Shown: piece after piece, positions 33,815-42,506 of the stretch
Layout of the letters: each line of letters begins with the position of its first letter
How positions within the stretch are numbered: position 1 is the first letter of the stretch
NCBI GenBank assembly: GCA_040217815.1
Contig: JBEHWI010000017.1
Location: 3,092-67,091, forward strand
Direction of reading: 5' to 3'
From: UBA5314 sp040217815
GTDB lineage: Bacteria; Bacillota; Syntrophomonadia; Syntrophomonadales; Syntrophomonadaceae
DNA: 64,000 bases
Notes under the pieces: model-generated
Seen by the model: only the letters and a program-made list of their open reading frames with translations
What the model was told of the DNA's origin: nothing
The model's database searches: none
Program-made: the position numbers and the translations under genes

Positions 33815-35243
33815 AGAGAAGCTGGAGATAAGCCGACAGCTCATTAAATTGGGTGTAGATATAATTGAAGCCGGCTTCCCGGCCTCTTCTCCAGGCGATT
33901 TTGAGTCGGTCCAGACTATCGCCCGGGAAATCAAAGGTGCGACCATTTGCGGTCTGACCCGGGCGGTTGACCGTGATATCGACGTCTGTGCCGAAGCGTT
34001 GAAGTCGGCAGAAGTCGCACGGATTCATACCGGTATTGCCACCTCGCCAGTGCATATGGCCAAAAAATTGAATATGCCACCCCATCAGGTGGTTGAAGCA
34101 GCGGTGGCAGCCGTAAAAAGAGCCAAAAAGTATGTCAGCGATGTCGAATTTTATGCCGAAGACGCTTCCCGCAGCGAGTGGGACTTCCTGGTGCAAATAG
34201 TTGAAAAAGTCATCGCGGCTGGGGCCACGGTGGTTAACATACCTGATACGGTGGGCTATGCCACCCCCTGGGAGTATGCGGAGTTGATATCCCATATCAA
34301 GAATCAGGTCAAGAACATCGACAAAGCCATCATAAGCATTCACTGCCACAACGACCTGGGTATGGCCACGGCCAATTCGCTAGCCGGCATAAAGGCCGGG
34401 GCCCGGCAGGTGGAAGGCACTATCAACGGCATTGGCGAACGGGCTGGCAACACTTCCCTGGAGGAAGTTATAATGGCCATATACAGCCACCGCAAGAGCT
34501 ATGGGATCGAGCTGGGGATAAACACGAGGGAGATTGCCGCCACCAGCCGTCTGGTTTCCCGCATAAGCGGAGTGCCCACCCCCAGCCACAAAGCCATTGT
34601 GGGGGCCAATGCCTTTATGCACGCATCTGGTATTCATCAGGATGGAGTCTTAAAAGAGCGGGACACTTATGAAATAATCGACCCGGAAATCGTAGGAATT
34701 CCCCGCAACCTGATCGTACTATCCGCCCGCTCCGGGCGCCATGCGCTAAAGCACCGGTTGGAGGAACTGGGCTATAATGATATCGAAGATTCATTGGACG
34801 ATATATATGCCCGCTTTTTAACCCTGGCCGACCAGAAGGGTGAAATCTTTGACGAAGACCTGCACGCGGTCATGGGAAATGCGGTGGAAGGCAACGGCAT
34901 TTCGATCAAGACATTGTCGGTTGCCAGCCATGGCGCTTCGACCGCATCGGCTTCGGTGACTCTGGAGGTTGATGGCCGGGAGGTAACTGAAGCAGCTCTG
35001 GGCAATGGCCCCGTACACGCGGTTTTTAAAGCAATTGATGCCATTGTGGGTAAAAAGGTGAAATTGGAGGACTATTCCTTGAAATCGGTCAGTCAGGGTT
35101 CTGAAGCCCTTGGTGATGCCACGGTTAAGATACGCTACAAAGACAATCTGGTTGTAGGGCGCGGCATAAGCACAGATGTCTTTGAAGCCAGTGCCAGGGC
35201 TTATGTCAACGCCCTGTCCAAGGCCAGCCATTTGGATGAATAG
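33741..35243 (+). CDS. leuA: 2-isopropylmalate synthase
   Basis: A 500-residue enzyme that condenses acetyl-CoA and 2-oxoisovalerate in the first step of leucine synthesis. The HMGL-like barrel starts with FDTTLRDGEQSLGI and contains the metal-site HCHNDLGMATAN and the GERAGNTSLEEV motif; the C-terminal LeuA dimer/allosteric domain (about 390-495) is present. GAGGAGG lies nine bases before the ATG at 33741. The leucine T-box upstream agrees with the assignment. Other leucine genes are not in the window. Confidence 0.93.
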   Translation: MEKLYIFDTTLRDGEQSLGITLNVKEKLEISRQLIKLGVDIIEAGFPASSPGDFESVQTIAREIKGATICGLTRAVDRDIDVCAEALKSAEVARIHTGIATSPVHMAKKLNMPPHQVVEAAVAAVKRAKKYVSDVEFYAEDASRSEWDFLVQIVEKVIAAGATVVNIPDTVGYATPWEYAELISHIKNQVKNIDKAIISIHCHNDLGMATANSLAGIKAGARQVEGTINGIGERAGNTSLEEVIMAIYSHRKSYGIELGINTREIAATSRLVSRISGVPTPSHKAIVGANAFMHASGIHQDGVLKERDTYEIIDPEIVGIPRNLIVLSARSGRHALKHRLEELGYNDIEDSLDDIYARFLTLADQKGEIFDEDLHAVMGNAVEGNGISIKTLSVASHGASTASASVTLEVDGREVTEAALGNGPVHAVFKAIDAIVGKKVKLEDYSLKSVSQGSEALGDATVKIRYKDNLVVGRGISTDVFEASARAYVNALSKASHLDE

Positions 35244-35293
35244 ATAGATGACCTGGCTGCCGCTTACCTGTATGATATGGGGGAGGTTGAACT

Positions 35294-35611
35294 ATGGAAG
35301 AGTTCCAAAACGTATCCGTGGCCAAAAGAGCCAACATTTACTTTGGAGGGAAAGTGACCAGCAGAACCATAATATTTGGCAATGGAGATAAAAAGACCCT
35401 GGGAATTATGATGCCGGGTGAATACGAATTCAACACGGCTCTCAAAGAAGTGATGGAGATCACCGAAGGCCTGCTCGATGTAAAACTGCCCGGCAGCAGC
35501 GAATGGCAGACCTTTGTGAGCGGCGAATCCTTTGAGGTGCCGGCCAATTCAAAATTTTCACTTATTGTAAAGGATACAACCGATTACTGCTGTTCCTATA
35601 TTTCCGAGTAG
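35294..35611 (+). CDS. ppnP: Pyrimidine/purine nucleoside phosphorylase (PpnP family)
   Basis: A 105-residue single cupin-like domain. NVSVAKRANIYFGGKV and LGIMMPGEYEFNT followed by the FEVPANSKF strand are typical of the PpnP (formerly DUF1255/YaiE) family, whose characterised member phosphorolyses several nucleosides. It lies about 50 bases after leuA on the same strand and may be cotranscribed, with a terminator after it. GGGGGAGG precedes the ATG. Confidence 0.88.
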   Translation: MEEFQNVSVAKRANIYFGGKVTSRTIIFGNGDKKTLGIMMPGEYEFNTALKEVMEITEGLLDVKLPGSSEWQTFVSGESFEVPANSKFSLIVKDTTDYCCSYISE

Positions 35612-35647
35612 TCCGGGGCAGGTTACACTGCACTGATTGAATAAAAT

Positions 35648-35684
35648 AAAAGAAGGGGTGTTTTGAACGACGCCCCTTCTTTTA
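35648..35684 (+). terminator. Terminator of the leuA-ppnP unit
   Basis: AAAGAAGGGG(T)G pairs with CGCCCCTTCTTT around a ten-base loop and ends in TTTTA. The following 250 bases up to the deacetylase gene contain nothing I can annotate. Confidence 0.85.
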
Positions 35685-35938
35685 TGCATTTTGGTTTATT
35701 TATGAAGCAATGTAGCCTATCACTTAATAATTGACCCATTTAGAAAATGCCCCCTTAAATATATAGACGTACGGTTTGGCCTGGCAGAGTTGCCCAACCG
35801 CAGTTTAGAACTAAAGCAAGAAATCCTCCATTTTCAACGCTATCATGTAATCTATTGAAAAAACTTAAGCTCTTCATAAGGGTTTTAATCAATTTCGCTT
35901 ACTTACAGAATAAGTATTTCTCAAGAGGTGATGGATAT

Positions 35939-36547
35939 ATGTCGATTGAAACCATTCGCTATGTTAAAACAAGCGCCCGGGCCGTCGCTATTACTTTTGA
36001 CGATGGACCCCATACCATTTATACCCCACGGGTCTTGGAGTCCTTGCAGAAGTATAACAGCCATGCTACCTGGTTTATCCTGGGAAAGTTGGCCCAGAGC
36101 CGACAGCCCATATTGAAGGATATTGCGCAGGGAGACAACGATATTGGTGTGCATGCGTATGATCATGTCAGCCTCACCACTCTGTCTTATAACCAGATTG
36201 TCAGTCAATTGGAAAGAACCAAAGCAATAATAGTAGAGGCTACCGGACGTTCCTGGCCTTATTTACGGCCGCCTAACGGTGCCTACAATGAAATGGTTTT
36301 AAAGGCTGCGGGGTCAATTGGCTTTGAATACAACGTACTCTGGTCGGTGGATCCGAGGGATTATGAATCTTCGGCGACGCAAATCACAACCCGGGTGTTA
36401 ACGTCATTGAGTCCGGGAGCTATCATTATCCTTCACGAAGTAACTTCACCTACGGCTCAAGCCCTGCCGGTAATTTTATCAGAGATGGATAATCGTGGGT
36501 ATCAGGCAGTAACCTTCAGCAGACTGCTCGAATTGGCTGATGCTTGA
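35939..36547 (+). CDS. Polysaccharide deacetylase without clear signal peptide
   Basis: A 202-residue carbohydrate esterase family 4 domain: TFDDGPHTIYTP (about 19-30), HAYDH metal histidines, RPPNGAYN and the C-terminal ILHE. It is the third NodB-type protein in the window but the shortest. The ATG at 35939, with AGAGGTGATGG upstream, gives a protein lacking an export signal. A TTG at 35855 would add a basic-hydrophobic stretch (MKKLKLFIRVLINF) that could act as an anchor, but it has no RBS. Location is therefore unsure. Confidence 0.82.
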   Translation: MSIETIRYVKTSARAVAITFDDGPHTIYTPRVLESLQKYNSHATWFILGKLAQSRQPILKDIAQGDNDIGVHAYDHVSLTTLSYNQIVSQLERTKAIIVEATGRSWPYLRPPNGAYNEMVLKAAGSIGFEYNVLWSVDPRDYESSATQITTRVLTSLSPGAIIILHEVTSPTAQALPVILSEMDNRGYQAVTFSRLLELADA

Positions 36548-36781
36548 TCAATAATGGTATAGATAGTTGTTCCAGCATTTATTATAATATTGTTGCAGAT
36601 ATATCGGACAAGCTGGAGATGCATGGCTGTTGTATATGACGCATCTTTTTGTGCCCAGGCAATCCTGTTATTGTTGTTGAAGAAGCACCGGCTTTTCTTT
36701 ATAATTGTATGGTGCAATGGGGGTCTGCTTATACTACTATCTTTAACCCTCTTCTTACATACATGGAAAGGGGAGATCGGC

Positions 36782-37522
36782 ATGCAATGTAATTCCAAAG
36801 CCAAATTATTAGTGTTCTTAGTGCTGGCAGCACTTATTGTTTTACCCTTTACGGCGTTTGCTGAGGGAGACGGCTCTGGTGGGGGGCAGAATCAGCCCCT
36901 GGCTTTATTGGCCTCCACACCTGCCGACGGCGCCCAAAATGTGGCCCTGGACACCCAAATAAAGTTATCATTTAACAAGAATGTAGTTAATATGAGCGTA
37001 GCTTCCAACAATCGTAAGTGTTTTACGATCACTCAGGGGCAAAATAATATCGCCTTCGACGTGGTAATGGCTGACGATCAGGTACAGCCGGAAGGGAAGC
37101 GCGATATCGTTCTGGTTCCCAGGAGTTCCTTGCTCCCCGGAAGCACTTATAAGGTGATAATAAGTGCTGGACTGCAGGCCAAAAACGAGTCTTCTTTGAC
37201 TCAAGCCACTTCAATAACCTTTACCACGGCCGGGGCTGCTCCCAAGGCGCCTGCAGCAAACGAAGCAACGCCGTCCCAGGCTGAGGCAGCAAAGCCGGCC
37301 CCAAACGCTGTAGAAACTCAACCCGAGGCGTCCTCAAACAATTCTTCGCTCACCGCTCCGGTTGATGCGACCCAAAAGGATGCATCCCAAGCAACATCTG
37401 AATCCACCACTCAAGGAAACAGCGAAACTACCGGGAGGACAGTCAAGGGTTTAACCTATGCCGGTATTATTGTTTTGTTGGGTGCGGGTGGAGTGATACT
37501 ATACTGGAGGAAACGCAAATAA
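36782..37522 (+). CDS. Surface protein with Big_5 Ig-like domain and C-terminal membrane anchor
   Basis: A 246-residue exported protein. A signal peptide (about 1-27) and short Gly-rich spacer precede one Big_5/SbsA-type Ig-like domain (about 38-150) with STPADGAQNVALDTQIKLSF and STYKVIISAG. A low-complexity Ala/Pro/Glu/Ser/Thr stalk then leads to a C-terminal helix followed by RKRK, giving an outside-facing anchored protein. GGGGAG precedes the ATG. It lies 42 bases before a FecCD/ATPase/binding-protein importer and may be part of that uptake system, which is inference. Confidence 0.8.
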   Translation: MQCNSKAKLLVFLVLAALIVLPFTAFAEGDGSGGGQNQPLALLASTPADGAQNVALDTQIKLSFNKNVVNMSVASNNRKCFTITQGQNNIAFDVVMADDQVQPEGKRDIVLVPRSSLLPGSTYKVIISAGLQAKNESSLTQATSITFTTAGAAPKAPAANEATPSQAEAAKPAPNAVETQPEASSNNSSLTAPVDATQKDASQATSESTTQGNSETTGRTVKGLTYAGIIVLLGAGGVILYWRKRK

Positions 37523-37564
37523 GACGACTTCTACCGGCTGTAGCAGGCACTAAAGTGGTGAGTT

Positions 37565-38575
37565 ATGAAGAGAAAAGCTATCTATATATTATTGGTACTG
37601 GCCCCGTTATTTTGCATATTTAGTTCGTTGTTCGTCGGAAGGTATGCGCTGTCCTTCGATACTGTAACGAATGTTTTGTGGTGTAAATTAGCAGGGGCCT
37701 TTTGCTATGAAGCGGCCACTGCCCAGACCCTGGTTTGGGACATACGCCTTCCCCGGGTGCTCCTGGGAGGGCTGGTAGGCGGTTGCCTGGCAATTAGCGG
37801 CGCCGCGTTCCAGGGTCTTTTCCGCAATCCCCTGGTGAGCTCCGGAATTCTGGGAGTCAGCTCCGGAGCGGGGTTTGGAGCGGCCCTGGCTATTATCCTC
37901 TTCCATGGCAGCACCATCGCCATCTATACGTTTGCCTTTGGTTTTGCTCTCCTGGCCGTACTGGCCAGTTATATGATCGGGCGGGTGTACAGCACCACAC
38001 CCAGTATTATGCTGGTTTTGGGCGGTACTATTGTGTCATCGGTATTTGCCGCCCTCATATCCTTTGCCAAGTATGTTGCCGATCCCTACCAGGAACTGCC
38101 CAGTATTGTATTCTGGCTGATGGGCAGTCTGGCCACAGCCAGCTTCACGGATTTAGCCATCGCCGGTGGGCCGATGATAATTGGCATTGTCGGGCTGATC
38201 GGGATCAAATGGAGAATCAACGTTCTTTCCATGGGCGACCGCGAGGCGCATGCCCTGGGGATTAACCTCTTTGTAGATAAAGGACTGGTGATTATTTTTG
38301 CCACCCTGGCCACGGCCGGGGCCGTGTGTGTCAGCGGCATAATCGGCTGGGTAGGTCTTATTATACCGCATATTTGCCGTATGCTGGTTGGCAATGACAA
38401 CCGGGTTTTAATTCCGGCCAGTCTGTCGTTGGGTGCCTGCTTTCTGATCATGGTTGATGATGCCGGGCGGATTATCACCGGGGGGGAAATCCCTCTGGGT
38501 ATATTGACTGCCTTGATCGGAGCACCGTTTTTTGTGTGGCTGCTCAAACAAACCAAAGGGGGGGGATGGTCTTGA
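37565..38575 (+). CDS. FecCD/BtuC-family ABC transporter permease
   Basis: A 336-residue permease with about nine or ten transmembrane segments. Family motifs are RLPRVLLGGLVGGCLAISGAAFQ (in part) near residue 60, GIIGWVGLIIPHICRM near 258 and the ending GEIPLGILTALIGAPFF. It imports an iron-siderophore, haem or corrinoid together with the next two products. The ATPase start overlaps its stop, which indicates translational coupling. Confidence 0.92.
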   Translation: MKRKAIYILLVLAPLFCIFSSLFVGRYALSFDTVTNVLWCKLAGAFCYEAATAQTLVWDIRLPRVLLGGLVGGCLAISGAAFQGLFRNPLVSSGILGVSSGAGFGAALAIILFHGSTIAIYTFAFGFALLAVLASYMIGRVYSTTPSIMLVLGGTIVSSVFAALISFAKYVADPYQELPSIVFWLMGSLATASFTDLAIAGGPMIIGIVGLIGIKWRINVLSMGDREAHALGINLFVDKGLVIIFATLATAGAVCVSGIIGWVGLIIPHICRMLVGNDNRVLIPASLSLGACFLIMVDDAGRIITGGEIPLGILTALIGAPFFVWLLKQTKGGGWS

Positions 38576-39399
38576 CGACTCTACTCAATGTAGAAGGGGC
38601 CGGTTTTTCCTACTCCAAAGAAGGCACAGCTATATTCCAAGATATAGGGTTTACCGTGGAGAAAGGCCAGGTATTCTGCTTGCTGGGGCCCAACGGCTGC
38701 GGCAAGACCAGTTTGCTGGATTGCATACTGGGATTGTACAAGCTTAACCGGGGCAGCATATACATTCAAGGCCGGAATATGAAAAGCTTTAAGCCCGGGC
38801 AAATCGCGCAGTATATAGCATACGTTCCTCAGCGGCATGAAGGCAGCTTTCCATATACGGTTATGGAGATGGTGCAGATGGGGCGGGCCGCCTATACCGA
38901 CCGCTTCAGCTCACCATCTGCCGAAGATAAAAAAATAGCCCGGGAAGCTTTGGAGCTGGTAGGTTTGTCGCACTTGCGCCACCGCCCCTTTACCCAATTG
39001 AGTGGGGGGGAGAGCCAACTGGTCATGATAGCCCGGGCCCTGGCCCAAAAAACTCCTATGATTGTTATGGACGAACCTACCTCCCATTTGGATTTCCGGC
39101 ATGAAATAGTGGTCCTGGAAACCATAGTTCACCTGGTCAAAAACTCCGGTGTTTCTATTGTTATGGCAACCCATTTTCCCAATCATGTCTTTTACTTTGA
39201 CAACCAGGAGCTCCCGGCTGTCTGCGCCTTGATGCATATGCAGGGCTTTTTGGCTATGGGCCGGGCCGGAGAGGTTCTCAATGAACAAAACATGCGCAAA
39301 CTCTATGGTGTCAATACCCGGCTTATAAAGGTACCCTGGGACCAGGAGCGTGATCTGCGCCATCTGGTTCCGGTAAATACAGCAGCAACGGAGGTTTGA
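38566..39399 (+). CDS. Iron complex/cobalamin-type ABC transporter ATPase
   Basis: A 277-residue ATPase of the FecE/BtuD group: Walker A GPNGCGKTS, signature LSGGESQ, Walker B MIVMDEPTSHLD, switch His in MATHFP. The ATG at 38566 is preferred because GGGG-rich RBS sequence lies just before it, inside the permease gene. Partner of the permease and binding protein on either side. Confidence 0.92.
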   Translation: MVLTTLLNVEGAGFSYSKEGTAIFQDIGFTVEKGQVFCLLGPNGCGKTSLLDCILGLYKLNRGSIYIQGRNMKSFKPGQIAQYIAYVPQRHEGSFPYTVMEMVQMGRAAYTDRFSSPSAEDKKIAREALELVGLSHLRHRPFTQLSGGESQLVMIARALAQKTPMIVMDEPTSHLDFRHEIVVLETIVHLVKNSGVSIVMATHFPNHVFYFDNQELPAVCALMHMQGFLAMGRAGEVLNEQNMRKLYGVNTRLIKVPWDQERDLRHLVPVNTAATEV

Positions 39400-39403
39400 A
39401 GAG

Positions 39404-40516
39404 GTGAAAAAAGCCAAAAAGTGGTTGGCTCTGGGCTTATTAATAGTTCTGGCCGCTTCGTTGATATATTATCGGCAAAACCACTATCAGTCTCAGGCAC
39501 CGGCTAAACAATCCCAATCTATTGTAATAATTGATAACATGGGACGTTCAGTAGAGGTGCCTATAGAAGTTAAACGGGTGGCCTGCCTCTATGCTTTTTC
39601 CGGACACGTCATGGCCATGCTGGGGCAGGGGGATAAAATCGTAGCGGTTCCCGACGGCCTCAAGCGGGATGTCTTGTTCAATCAAATGGTGCCCAATATA
39701 GCCAATGCATCAGTGCCAATAGTTTCGAGTACCATAAACATAGAAGAACTCCTTAACAGCAAGCCGGATCTGGTCTTTATTCAAAAGACCACGGCTCTCA
39801 ATGCGGGAGAGGTGGAAAAACTCGATAAATTTTCGGTACCCTACCTGGTAGTCGACTATGGCAGTATCGAAGAACAGCAGAATGCTATCAGGGTTATCGG
39901 CCAGGCACTGGGGGTAGAAGCAAAGGCTCAGGAATACAATGCCTTTTACCAGGCCTGTGTGGAAAAGGTTGAAAAAACAAGCAGTCAAATCCTGGAGGAA
40001 AAGAGAGTTCGGGTCTATCACTCAGTTAATGAAGCGACCCGCACCGATGTACCGGGGAGCCTGCCCGCTGACTGGCTGAAAAGAACCGGTGCGGTAAACG
40101 TAGCCCTGGATAAATCCTTGAGGTTGGTGGAAGGGAAGTACTATGCCAGCCTGGAACAGATAGTGCTCTGGAACCCGGACCTGATACTGGCCAATGAGCC
40201 GGGTGTAGCAGCATATATTACCGGCAATCCACAATGGGCTTCATTGAAAGCGGTAAAAGACCAAAACGTCTATCAAATGCCGATTGGCATTTCCCGCTGG
40301 GGCCATCCAGGGGGTCTGGAAACCCCGCTGGCCATGCTCTGGACCGCCCAGCTGCTCTATCCCCAGCTATTTACGGACCTGGATATGCACAAAGAAACCC
40401 GCGACTTCTACAAGAGGTTTTTCAACTTCGAGCTGGATGAAGCAAGCGTTAATCATATCTTGGCCGGGCAGGGCATGCGTCTGCCAAGAGGACAGATGGC
40501 TCAGCCTGCTCAATAA
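39404..40516 (+). CDS. Periplasmic-type binding protein for iron complex or corrinoid uptake
   Basis: A 370-residue substrate-binding protein of the FecB/BtuF class. An N-terminal signal or anchor (about 5-24) precedes two lobes with IIDNMGRSVEVPIEVKRVA at the start and the helix-linked PDLVFIQKTT and NPDLILAN segments. No lipobox Cys is visible, so it may be held by its uncleaved N-terminal helix. It starts with GTG after GGAGG, four bases behind the ATPase gene. No Fur box or cobalamin riboswitch was found upstream of the operon, so the ligand stays open. Confidence 0.88.
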   Translation: MKKAKKWLALGLLIVLAASLIYYRQNHYQSQAPAKQSQSIVIIDNMGRSVEVPIEVKRVACLYAFSGHVMAMLGQGDKIVAVPDGLKRDVLFNQMVPNIANASVPIVSSTINIEELLNSKPDLVFIQKTTALNAGEVEKLDKFSVPYLVVDYGSIEEQQNAIRVIGQALGVEAKAQEYNAFYQACVEKVEKTSSQILEEKRVRVYHSVNEATRTDVPGSLPADWLKRTGAVNVALDKSLRLVEGKYYASLEQIVLWNPDLILANEPGVAAYITGNPQWASLKAVKDQNVYQMPIGISRWGHPGGLETPLAMLWTAQLLYPQLFTDLDMHKETRDFYKRFFNFELDEASVNHILAGQGMRLPRGQMAQPAQ

Positions 40517-40597
40517 AATCGAAGCCTGTTCCCTAACTGCTTTTTAACAATTTTAACAGGATCACATATACTACGGTGATAACAAGAGCCTGTTAGA

Positions 40598-40670
40598 CCG
40601 CCCTTCGCCTTGCCCTGCAAAAAGTTCCCACGACGAGTAACAAACAGAATTAGGATTAACAGAGTACTAG
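40598..40670. repeat. Solo end of a type-1 MITE-like element
   Basis: About 73 bases matching, in reverse orientation, the left end of the element at 19910, finishing in AGAGTACTAG. The core and the other terminus are missing, so this is a remnant or solo end, lying between the binding-protein and epimerase genes. Confidence 0.65.
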
Positions 40671-40717
40671 CTCTTGAATATATTAGTAATTAAAGTAGAG
40701 CTAGAGGTGTTCCTGGT

Positions 40718-41692
40718 ATGAAAATCCTGGTTACCGGCGGAGCCGGTTTTATTGGTTCACATATTGTTGACGCCCTGGTCTTGGAAGGCCATGATGTCAG
40801 CGTAATAGACAATTTGCATACCGGGAAGATAGAAAATATCAATCATGCCGCCAGGTTCTATAAGCTTGATCTATGCGATTCGTCTTTGCCTAAATTTCTT
40901 TGCTGCCAGGCTTTCCATTACGTAGTCCACCATGCCGCACAGGTAAATGTGCGCCTTTCGGTTGAAAATCCCACCGGGGATGCCAGGAGCAACATTATAG
41001 GAACCCTGAATCTGCTCCAGGGATGCCGTATGAGCAAAGTCCGAGGGTTGCTCTTTGCTTCTTCTGGGGGAGCGATATATGGTGAACCGGTTCTACTGCC
41101 GGTTCCAGAATCTCATTCCAAAGGCCCCCTTTCGCCGTATGGTGTGAGCAAGCTGAGTATTGAGTATTACCTGCATTGCTTTTCCTCCATGTTTGGCCTG
41201 CCCTACATAGCCTTGCGTTACGGAAACGTTTATGGCCCCCGTCAGGATGCCGAGGGAGAATCCGGTGTAACAGCGATATTCGGAAAAAAACTCTTGCTTG
41301 GACAAACGCCTGTTATATTCGGTAATGGAGAACAAATTCGGGATTATGTTTATGTTAAGGATGTGGTAAAGGCCAATCTTCTGGCGCTTAACAGCCTCGA
41401 AGACCATAATCCAAAAGCGAGGGATTGCCCGGAGTTGGGCGACATCGATGCACGGGCCTTCAACATAGGATCAGGACGGGGCTTATCAGTCAATGAATTA
41501 TTGCAACACCTTAAGAAAATCACGGCCTATACCGGACCCGTAAGAAACGGTGCTGTCCGCTCCGGCGATCTGGAAAAAATATATCTCGATGCCAGGAGAG
41601 CTAGAACTGTACTGGGTTGGGAAGCAAGTGTAGATATGACCGAAGGTCTTCACCTGACTATCGAATCACTGCGTACCGTGAGGAGTATATAG
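40718..41692 (+). CDS. NAD-dependent epimerase/dehydratase (UDP-glucose 4-epimerase-like)
   Basis: A 324-residue extended short-chain dehydrogenase. The NAD motif GGAGFIGSH is at 7-15, the SSGGAIYGEP substrate-site segment at about 117, the catalytic YGVSK at about 142-146, and the ALRYGNVYGPRQ signature at about 170. It interconverts nucleotide sugars, probably UDP-glucose/galactose or a glucuronate derivative, for surface glycans. AGAGGTG supports the ATG. S-layer-type genes follow, but no glycosyltransferase is adjacent. Confidence 0.9.
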   Translation: MKILVTGGAGFIGSHIVDALVLEGHDVSVIDNLHTGKIENINHAARFYKLDLCDSSLPKFLCCQAFHYVVHHAAQVNVRLSVENPTGDARSNIIGTLNLLQGCRMSKVRGLLFASSGGAIYGEPVLLPVPESHSKGPLSPYGVSKLSIEYYLHCFSSMFGLPYIALRYGNVYGPRQDAEGESGVTAIFGKKLLLGQTPVIFGNGEQIRDYVYVKDVVKANLLALNSLEDHNPKARDCPELGDIDARAFNIGSGRGLSVNELLQHLKKITAYTGPVRNGAVRSGDLEKIYLDARRARTVLGWEASVDMTEGLHLTIESLRTVRSI

Positions 41693-41851
41693 CCTATTTT
41701 ATCCAGGTTTGCCCTGGCCGGTTACTTTAAGTTGCGGCGGAAACTTTAACAGCGCACTTGAAAGCTAACAGTATTTTCCTCCCACGTAAAAATATCCATC
41801 CTCAGTAAACGTGCATAGGATGGAGCAAATATATTTAGGAGGAATTGTAAT

Positions 41852-42202
41852 ATGCCAAAACCGCTTAATTTTGTAGGCTCTACCCCAGTTAATGGTGCAA
41901 CCGGTGTATCAACGGGACTTCGTACAATCGTTTTAAGGTTTGATAAGAACGTTGTTGACGACAGTGTTTGGGCCAATAACCGCAGGCAGATAACGATGAC
42001 TGCCAACGGGAGAACAGTGGCTATACGGATTACGCGTTCCTCGATTGCTGCAAATCGCCGCTTTATATACGTAAAGCCGGTAAACCTCCTTTCTCCGTCT
42101 ACCAACTATAGAGTTAGAATAGGTGCTAATCTCCTATCAAAAGCGGGAGTGAGCCTGGGCCGCGTTGTTGTCGTCCGGTTTAGAACAGGAAGCGGACGAT
42201 AA
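41852..42202 (+). CDS. Stand-alone Big_5 Ig-like domain protein
   Basis: A 116-residue protein that is essentially one Big_5/SbsA-type Ig-like domain: GSTPVNGATGVSTGLRTIVL, FDKNVVDDSVWANNR and STNYRVRIGANLLS. It is homologous to the domain in the surface protein at 36782 (NKNVV...SNNRK). There is no signal peptide, anchor or SLH domain, which is odd for this fold. GGAGGAATTG before the ATG is a good ribosome binding site, so the short form is probably real. Confidence 0.75.
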   Translation: MPKPLNFVGSTPVNGATGVSTGLRTIVLRFDKNVVDDSVWANNRRQITMTANGRTVAIRITRSSIAANRRFIYVKPVNLLSPSTNYRVRIGANLLSKAGVSLGRVVVVRFRTGSGR

Positions 42203-42506
42203 CAGCAATGGAACCAATGGCAGTGGAGAAGAATAACAGGTGTTTTGTAATTTGATAACATGATGAAACACCCCGGTAAAAATCCCGAGGCGTTAGTTTG
42301 TCTGATATTGGAATATTAGGGATAAAGAGTTAATCGGAAAAGATAAATAGCAACTTCGATTAAATTTAAGCTCAATAAGGCCAAGATTTGTGGGAAAAAT
42401 AGGTATTTATTTGTTATTATTTAGTTAAATAATTAGGAGGGAGGATGCTTAAATAGGAATTTTCTGATAATGAGGATTGGTATAAATTGAATGGAGGTGT
42501 TTGAAT
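42203..42506. other. Intergenic region with one imperfect hairpin
   Basis: An imperfect stem (AACACCCCGG with CCCGAGGCGTT) at about 42267-42294 follows the stand-alone Ig-domain gene and may end its transcript. The remainder is AT-rich, with the RBS GGAGGTG for the next gene at 42493-42499. Confidence 0.4.
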
